Assembly: GCA_937874455.1 (NCBI GenBank)
Contig: CALNBE010000003.1
Location: 1-19,609 of the forward strand
DNA from: an uncultured Opitutia bacterium
GTDB lineage: Bacteria; Verrucomicrobiota; Verrucomicrobiia; Opitutales; UBA953
Direction: 5' to 3'
DNA length: 19,609 bases
Positions 14,876 to 19,609 of this stretch are shown here, one piece after another. The notes beneath the pieces were generated by a model. The model was given only the letters and a program-made list of their open reading frames with translations, was not told where the DNA came from and made no database searches. Each line of letters begins with the position of its first letter. The first letter of the stretch is position 1. Made by a program: the position numbers and the translations under genes.

Positions 14876-15259
14876 TCACACGACAAAGCCCGCCCGCCGG
14901 AGCCAGGCCGCGGCCCGTTCCCGCTCGTCACCCTGCAGTTCCAAGGTGCCCGGCTCCTGCCCAGTGGCACCGCCGCAACCCAGAGTGTTCTTCAATTCCC
15001 GCAACAACGCGCTTTGCGCCGCCGAATCCAAACGGGAAACACCTTCGCCAAAGATCACCGTGACCGTTTTTCCTCCGCGCCCGGCCCGTTCGATGCGCAA
15101 ATGAATTTTCCCCAACTTGCGTTGCGCCTTTGCCGACTGCTCCTCCACGACTTTCCCGGAGGAAGACGCGGGAGCCGCGGGCAGCGGGCCAAGGTCGAGC
15201 GACGCAAAGGGATTGTTCGCCAGATTTTCCCCGCCCGAGGTTGGGATTTTTCCCTTCAT
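14876..15259 (-). CDS. SUI1/eIF1-family translation factor (YciH-like)
   Basis: The 127-residue protein, starting at ATG 15259, carries a C-terminal SUI1 domain at about residues 50-127. This includes KIHLRIERAGRGGKTVTVIFG, the NTLGCGGATG turn, and ELQGDERERAAAWLRRAGF at the end. The N-terminal ~45 residues are low-complexity (Pro, Ala, Ser). YciH proteins relate to eukaryotic eIF1 and are thought to influence start-codon fidelity on the 30S subunit. A TTG start at 15277 is possible but would overlap the preceding stop region. It lies 18 bases after a small unknown gene. Confidence 0.85.
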   Translation of the reverse strand: MKGKIPTSGGENLANNPFASLDLGPLPAAPASSSGKVVEEQSAKAQRKLGKIHLRIERAGRGGKTVTVIFGEGVSRLDSAAQSALLRELKNTLGCGGATGQEPGTLELQGDERERAAAWLRRAGFVV

Positions 15260-15277
15260 GCCGCGGCTGAAAAACAA

Positions 15278-15523
15278 CTACTCGCCGCGACCGCACAAAC
15301 CGCGGGGAATCGGACCGGATTCCTCGATCCAAAGCAGCGCCTTGTGGTAGCTGCGCCGGGCCAGAAAATGCCGCAAATCGCCAGGCATCGTCGAAGCCTC
15401 GCGCTCCAAATAGGCGTCCAGCTCGCGAATGGCCTCCGCCACCGCCGTGCCGGAAGCCGTCGTATCCACCACCACCCGCAAGTTTCGGGCAACGTCCGCG
15501 TATTCTTCTGCGCGCAAATTCAT
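15278..15523 (-). CDS. Small conserved-looking hypothetical protein upstream of the SUI1 gene
   Basis: The 81-residue protein starts at ATG 15523 (an in-frame earlier ATG at 15592 is less likely) and ends with TAG at 15280-15278. It is mostly helical and soluble, with a charged first half (RAEEYADVARNLRVVV, AEAIRELDAYLEREAS) and a C-terminal PGDLRHFLARRSYHKALLWI segment. No known motif is recognised. The position 18 bases before the SUI1/YciH gene on the same strand implies an operon and perhaps a translation-related role, which is inference. No signal peptide or membrane helix is visible. Confidence 0.6.
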   Translation of the reverse strand: MNLRAEEYADVARNLRVVVDTTASGTAVAEAIRELDAYLEREASTMPGDLRHFLARRSYHKALLWIEESGPIPRGLCGRGE

Positions 15524-15621
15524 TGTGGGACAGCGTGCGTATTTTCCTTCGCTTGGCAAGTCTGGCGCGCAGCGCAAATCGACCGTTGTCACCGCCCGCG
15601 CTTTCTGACTTTACGAACCGC

Positions 15622-16620
15622 ATGTCCTCGCGTTCGGCCCTTGTTTCCTCCGCCCTTTGCTGCCTGCTGACCGCTCCGCTGTCCGGGCAATCGCTGGATT
15701 ACAAGCGGGTGATGGCCGACGAACTGGTGCGCAATTTCCTCCTCGCCGGCACGCTGGAGGAGGCAACCGGATTTTCCGCCGGGCAATTGACCACGCCCAG
15801 CTCGCTCAATGGCCGCGAGACCGAGCACCGTTTCCTCCGCGCCTCCTACCGCTATGCATTCGAAACGCTGGACTCCGAGATCGGCGAAGTCCGACCGCTC
15901 ATCCATGCCAACATCGGTTGCTCGGATTACGCGGAAAACATTCCCGCGCCCGTTGCCGGCTGGTCCGCCGACCGCGACGAGGGCTGGACTCTCGGCGCCA
16001 ACATCCATGCCGAGGTACAACTCCGTCCTTGGCATAACACCCTGCTGCACGCCCGCATCGGCTACGGCTACCTTTACTCCGAGAACGACTACACGGCGCG
16101 CAACCCAGCCAGCCAGGCGCTCGGCACCTCACTCGACGGCAGCACCCGCAACTGGTTTTCCAATGCCGTCACCAGCATCACCCAGTTCGGCCTGGCCCAG
16201 GATTTGCCGCTCTGGCCAGGGGCATGGGAAGAATCCCCCGAACGGCCCACCCTGCCGCGTCTGCGCGTTTTCACCCGCTTCACCAGCGCCAGCGTGCTCG
16301 GGTTCTGGGGCAAAACCAACGACCAGCAGCGCTACCTCACTTCTTATCTCTGGACCAGCGGGGCGCGCCTGCACCTGCCGCTCGCCTCGCACGACTCCCT
16401 GCATTTTTTCGCCCAGCCATTTTTTCAGGTCACCGCCATGCACAACGAGGGACATGAAAGCATTTCCTCCGGAAATCATTTTTTCGAGGCCGGGATGCGC
16501 CTCGGCGTGCGGAGGGAAGCTGAGTTTTGGCGCGGAGCCGACGCGATTTTCCTTTCCGGCTCCGCCTTCTGGGGCGGGGAAACTTCCGGCTGGCAGGCCG
16601 CGCTGTCTTTTCAATTCTGA
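15622..16620 (+). CDS. Secreted, probable outer-membrane beta-barrel protein of unknown function
   Basis: The protein has 332 residues from ATG 15622 (an earlier in-frame start lacks sense). Residues 1-22 look like a signal peptide (MSSRSALVSSALCCLLTAPL) with likely cleavage after SGQ, pointing to export. The mature part has repeated amphipathic strands with aromatic girdle residues (LLHARIGYGYLYSE, HFFAQPFFQVTAMH, FFEAGMRLGVR). It ends in ALSFQF, a terminal Phe typical of the beta-signal for outer-membrane assembly. No enzyme motif is seen. It is divergent from the small hypothetical gene on the left and convergent with recO on the right, separated by only 11 bases. Substrate or function is unknown. 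Confidence 0.7.
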   Translation: MSSRSALVSSALCCLLTAPLSGQSLDYKRVMADELVRNFLLAGTLEEATGFSAGQLTTPSSLNGRETEHRFLRASYRYAFETLDSEIGEVRPLIHANIGCSDYAENIPAPVAGWSADRDEGWTLGANIHAEVQLRPWHNTLLHARIGYGYLYSENDYTARNPASQALGTSLDGSTRNWFSNAVTSITQFGLAQDLPLWPGAWEESPERPTLPRLRVFTRFTSASVLGFWGKTNDQQRYLTSYLWTSGARLHLPLASHDSLHFFAQPFFQVTAMHNEGHESISSGNHFFEAGMRLGVRREAEFWRGADAIFLSGSAFWGGETSGWQAALSFQF

Positions 16621-16631
16621 CCCCTCGCCGA

Positions 16632-17246
16632 CTAATCCGGCAGCACAAACTGGCACTCGCCCGCCATCCACCGCTCCAGCGAGCGCGCCAGCCCGGCAAT
16701 TTCCTCCGCGCTTTCCGGTTGTTGGTCCAGCGGACTGCCCAGCACCACCGCCGCCTTCCGGCGTTTTTCCTCCGCCAGTTCCTCCAGCCATTGCTCCCGC
16801 ACGGGATAGCCCTCCATGCGCATCCACTGCCAGAGAAATTTGCAATAGGCCGCCGCCGGAAAAGGCCGCTCCGCCAGCGCATCCAAGGCCGTCTCGCACA
16901 GTCGAAAAACCCCCGTTGCCGATTCCTCCGGGGGAGGATTGCGCGCCAGCAAAACCGCCAGACGACAGGCCAGGCTCAACCGCTGGTAATCCTTTCCCAA
17001 GGTCGGCTGCCTCCGCTCCACCCGGTAACTGTTGGCAAAGCGCACCCCGCCGTCCGCCCCCGCCAGTTCGATTTCCGCCCGGTCAAACAAATCCGGCTTG
17101 TCCGTCTCCGGATTGCGCGACACCCGCCAGAGGCACACCACCACCCCGGCGTCAGGACTCAACAGCGTCAGCTTCCAATGCCGCTCGCCCGACAATTCCC
17201 GCCCGAGCACAATACCCGTCACGCTGTTTTCCCGCCCGGGCCGCAT
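16632..17246 (-). CDS. recO: DNA repair protein RecO, short divergent form
   Basis: The 204-residue protein begins at ATG 17246, about 7 bases after the DUF502 stop, with GAGGA 4-5 bases further upstream as a Shine-Dalgarno. The N-terminal OB-fold-like part is visible in TGIVLGRELSGERHWKLTLLSPDAGVVVCLWRV, then DLFDRAEIEL. The helical part (KDYQRLSLACRLAVLLARNPPPEESATGVFRLCETALDAL) matches the RecO pattern. RecO is a recombination mediator that loads RecA at single-stranded gaps. The protein is shorter than the typical ~230-250 residues and has no zinc-binding Cys cluster. The assignment is moderately sure. It probably shares an operon with the DUF502 gene. Confidence 0.7.
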   Translation of the reverse strand: MRPGRENSVTGIVLGRELSGERHWKLTLLSPDAGVVVCLWRVSRNPETDKPDLFDRAEIELAGADGGVRFANSYRVERRQPTLGKDYQRLSLACRLAVLLARNPPPEESATGVFRLCETALDALAERPFPAAAYCKFLWQWMRMEGYPVREQWLEELAEEKRRKAAVVLGSPLDQQPESAEEIAGLARSLERWMAGECQFVLPD

Positions 17247-17253
17247 GGCGTCC

Positions 17254-17925
17254 TCAGGCGTCTCCCGCCGGTTTGGGCTGACAGTCGCGTTTGCTGCTTT
17301 CAGGCAAAACCGAGCCGCCGGAGACAATCAGCTTCATGCCGTCCGCCACGCTCATCGCCAGCGGTTTCACCGCGCTTTCCGGGAGCAAAAGAAAATAGCC
17401 GCCCGTGGGATTGGGCGTCGTGGGCACAAAAACATGCACCAGCGGATACCCCAGCGTCTCCGAAAGCTCGCTCGGATCACGGTTCGTCACAAACGCCACC
17501 GTCCACGCCCCCTGATGCGGGAACTGCACCAGCACCACCTCCTTGAAGTTCGCCTTATTCTTCGCACTGAAAGTCGCCACCAGCTGCTTGATGCCGGTGT
17601 AAACCGATTTCACCATCGGCACTCGCTCGATGACTTGCTCAAAACTGTCGATAATCAACCGCCCAATCAAATATCGGGAAAACCAGCCAACCAAAGTCAC
17701 GCCCAACACCACAATCAGCGCCGAGACCAGCAGCACCGCCTTTTCCACCCAATAGTCGCCCGTCAATTCGGCCTCCTGTTCAAAAAAGGAGGCGCAAACC
17801 GCCAGCACAATTCCCTTCGCCGGCTTGGCCACCAACTCCAGCAGCAACTGCACGACATAAACGGTAATGGCCAGGGGCAGGCACAGTGCCAGACCGGTAA
17901 AAAATGCTTTGCGAAGCGCGCGCAT
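17254..17925 (-). CDS. DUF502-family membrane protein
   Basis: The 223-residue start is MRALRKAFFTGL at ATG 17925, the usual DUF502 beginning. There are two transmembrane helices, at about 7-30 (FFTGLALCLPLAITVYVVQLLL) and 63-82 (AVLLVSALIVVLGVTLVGWF). A soluble part follows with the family motifs SVYTGIKQLVATFSAKN, VLVQFPHQGAWTVAFVTNR and VFVPTTPNPTGGYFLLLP. Function is unknown in bacteria. The divergent neighbour is the DUF47 gene, 131 bases away. The next gene downstream is recO, separated by 7 bases. Confidence 0.9.
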   Translation of the reverse strand: MRALRKAFFTGLALCLPLAITVYVVQLLLELVAKPAKGIVLAVCASFFEQEAELTGDYWVEKAVLLVSALIVVLGVTLVGWFSRYLIGRLIIDSFEQVIERVPMVKSVYTGIKQLVATFSAKNKANFKEVVLVQFPHQGAWTVAFVTNRDPSELSETLGYPLVHVFVPTTPNPTGGYFLLLPESAVKPLAMSVADGMKLIVSGGSVLPESSKRDCQPKPAGDA

Positions 17926-18056
17926 GCCTCCCAGTCCGTGCCAGCTTCCTTCCCGCAAGCAAGCAGATTTTCCTCTACCGGACCGTTTAGGAATTAAAAA
18001 GATGACCGCTTGACTAACCGTCCCACAATCGGCAGGGATTCTCCCCCGTATTTCCA

Positions 18057-18698
18057 ATGCTGTCGTTTCTCAAAAAGTTCTTCGGGAAAGAGGATAAATT
18101 CTACGATCTTCTGGATGCCAGCGCCGAACAGGCGCACAAAAGCGCGCAACTGCTGGTCCAACTGCATGCCAACATCGGCACCCCCCAGTTCGACGCCACC
18201 ATGCAGGAGCTCTCCCAATCCCGGCGCAAAGACAAGCGCATCGGGCTCCACATCACCCACCAACTCTGCCAGACCTTTATCACGCCCATCGAGCGCGAGG
18301 ACATTGAGGCCCTGGCCAGCGCTCTTTACAAGATCCCCAAAACCACGGAGAAAATCGGCGAGCGCATTTCCATTTGCCCCAGCCACTTCACCACCGAAAT
18401 CGTCAGCAAGCAGTTGAAAATGCTCCTCCAAGCCACTGAAATCGTGGTCGCGATGGTGAAGCAAATCCGCAACATCTCCGATGTTGACGGCATTCAGGAC
18501 GCCTACGAAAACCTGCAAACCATTGAGGGCGACGCCGACAAATTCATGGTCGGCATCCTCCGCGAACTCTACAACGGCAACGTCGATTCCAAGGAGGTGC
18601 TGATCCTCTCCGACATTTACGAATTGCTGGAACGCGCCATCGACCTCTGCCGCGACGCCGGCAAGGTGGTGTTCCAAGTGGCGCTCAAGTACTCCTAA
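18057..18698 (+). CDS. DUF47/PhoU-like protein, partner of the Pit phosphate transporter
   Basis: The 213-residue protein is almost entirely helical (MLSFLKKFFGKEDKFYDLLDAS at the start, IEGDADKFMVGILRELYNG near 155-173). This fits the DUF47/YkaA type of PhoU-like helical bundle. Members are almost always encoded next to pit genes and are thought to modulate low-affinity phosphate uptake. Here the pit-type gene begins 18 bases after its stop, matching that arrangement. A TTGACT hexamer at 18010-18015 is a possible -35 box, but the matching -10 is weak. Confidence 0.88.
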   Translation: MLSFLKKFFGKEDKFYDLLDASAEQAHKSAQLLVQLHANIGTPQFDATMQELSQSRRKDKRIGLHITHQLCQTFITPIEREDIEALASALYKIPKTTEKIGERISICPSHFTTEIVSKQLKMLLQATEIVVAMVKQIRNISDVDGIQDAYENLQTIEGDADKFMVGILRELYNGNVDSKEVLILSDIYELLERAIDLCRDAGKVVFQVALKYS

Positions 18699-18716
18699 TC
18701 ATTCGCGGCGACCCCG

Positions 18717-19609
18717 ATGACCCTGTTCTTTTTTGTCCTGCTGGCGGCGCTGGTTTTTGAATACATCAACGGCTTTCACGACGCCGCCAACGCCATCGCC
18801 ACCGTGGTTTCCACCAAGGTGCTCACTCCCCGCCAGGCGATTTTGCTGGCCGCAGGCATGAATCTGCTGGGTGCCATGATCGGCACGGAGGTCGCTAAAA
18901 CCATCGAAAGCGGGTTTATCAGCAGCGGCATCGTCAACATGGAAACCGTGCTGGCCGCATTGGGCGCTGGCATCATCTGGAATTTAATCACCTGGCTCGG
19001 CGGCATCCCTTCCAGCTCCAGTCACGCCCTGATCGGCGGGCTGTGCGGCGCGGTGCTCGCGCAGACCAAAATGGCTTGGGGCGCACTCATCTGGGAAGGG
19101 GAAATCGACGGGAAAATCGTCGGGCTCTGGCCCAAACTCATCAAGCCAATGGTGCTCTCCCCGCTCTTCGGATTTGTGCTCGGCGCCGGAGTCATGCTCA
19201 TTCTTACCGTCATCCTCGCCAAAATCCGGCCGGCCATCATCCAGCGCATTTTCGGCAAACTGCAAATTGTCAGCGCAGGCTGGATGGGTCTGAGCCACGG
19301 GATGAACGATGCGCAAAAAACCATGGGGATCATCACCATGGCCTTGGTCGCCGGAACGCTGGGCGGCCACTTCTCCGATCTCCCCGAATTCCTTTCTTTC
19401 CTCCGCACCGAATCCGGCACCGTCCCCCGCTGGGTGCAAATCGCCTGTGCGCTCACCATGGCCGCCGGGACTGCTGCGGGGGGCTGGCGCATCATCCGCA
19501 CCATGGGGCACAAAATGGTCAAGCTCCAGCCAGTCCACGGCTTCGCCGCCGAAACCAGCGCCGCCATCGTCATCCAGACCGCCAGCCACTACGGGATTCC
19601 CCTTTCCAC
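18717..19609 (+). CDS. pit: Pit-family low-affinity inorganic phosphate transporter (3' end cut by window edge)
   Basis: The frame is open from ATG 18717 to the end of the window (297 codons visible) with no stop, so the C-terminus is missing. The predicted protein is a polytopic membrane protein. It carries the duplicated Pit/PiT signatures: GFHDAANAIATVVSTK near the N-terminus and SHGMNDAQKTMGIITMA in the second half. The block WLGGIPSSSSHALIGGL is the other family hallmark. Pit carriers take up phosphate (often as a metal-phosphate complex) with protons or, in PiT relatives, sodium. The gene is co-transcribed with the DUF47 gene, 18 bases upstream. The ending ASHYGIPLST suggests about one more helix region beyond the edge. 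Confidence 0.95.
   Translation, partial: MTLFFFVLLAALVFEYINGFHDAANAIATVVSTKVLTPRQAILLAAGMNLLGAMIGTEVAKTIESGFISSGIVNMETVLAALGAGIIWNLITWLGGIPSSSSHALIGGLCGAVLAQTKMAWGALIWEGEIDGKIVGLWPKLIKPMVLSPLFGFVLGAGVMLILTVILAKIRPAIIQRIFGKLQIVSAGWMGLSHGMNDAQKTMGIITMALVAGTLGGHFSDLPEFLSFLRTESGTVPRWVQIACALTMAAGTAAGGWRIIRTMGHKMVKLQPVHGFAAETSAAIVIQTASHYGIPLS

Noticed and set aside
15809..17281. A 490-codon plus-strand frame overlapping the barrel protein and recO
   Set aside because: It is very rich in Pro, Ala, Ser and Arg. It spans a convergent gene pair in the wrong frame, so it is an artefact of high GC.
1..19609. CRISPR arrays or complete insertion sequences
   Set aside because: No regularly spaced repeat-spacer pattern and no transposase or integrase gene was found on either strand.

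Overview
The window looks like part of a GC-rich bacterial chromosome, most likely from the Verrucomicrobiota and perhaps an Opitutae relative. This placement is inferred from protein flavour: a short divergent RecO, a NuoG of about 564 residues, a DUF502 gene back to back with DUF47-Pit, and palindromic GGTGCC(A)GGCTCC-type intergenic repeats. No rRNA or complete tRNA anchors it.

Region 1 (1-7448, all + strand) is a type I restriction-modification locus with inserted defence-type genes. It opens with the C-terminal end of HsdS. Next comes an AlbA_2/RecG-like regulator or helicase-related gene. A 42-codon remnant of an hsdR start follows. Then there is a two-gene toxin-antitoxin-like module (a winged-helix AbiEi-like protein overlapping a nucleotidyltransferase AbiEii-like protein) and finally a full-length hsdR. 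The hsdR remnant sits where hsdR would be expected to start, and the intact hsdR begins 10 bases after the toxin-like gene. The promoter region of the module carries four GTAAC half-sites arranged symmetrically about one centre, which looks like an autoregulatory operator. The layout suggests that restriction-subunit expression has come under the control of an inserted toxin-antitoxin module.

Region 2 (7449-8230) is a border zone. It holds no gene in its first ~380 bases but contains 18-base tandem repeats, a distant third copy, an 8-base inverted repeat and a tRNA T-arm-like hairpin. It then holds a small two-helix membrane protein and an intrinsic terminator for the convergent nuo genes.

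Region 3 (8231-15523, all - strand) is housekeeping. hisS is followed by nuoG-nuoH-nuoI (the hydrophilic/membrane junction of respiratory complex I), which ends at the terminator. Upstream of hisS are a fold-type-I aminotransferase paired with a RidA-family protein, an SUI1/YciH-type translation factor and a small unknown protein.

Region 4 (15524-19609) has a secreted, probably outer-membrane beta-barrel protein (+). It converges on a DUF502 membrane-protein gene followed by recO (-). Divergent from DUF502 are a DUF47/PhoU-like gene and a Pit-type inorganic phosphate transporter (+), which runs off the right edge.

Nearly all the very long open frames opposite these genes are antisense shadows caused by GC-rich third codon positions.
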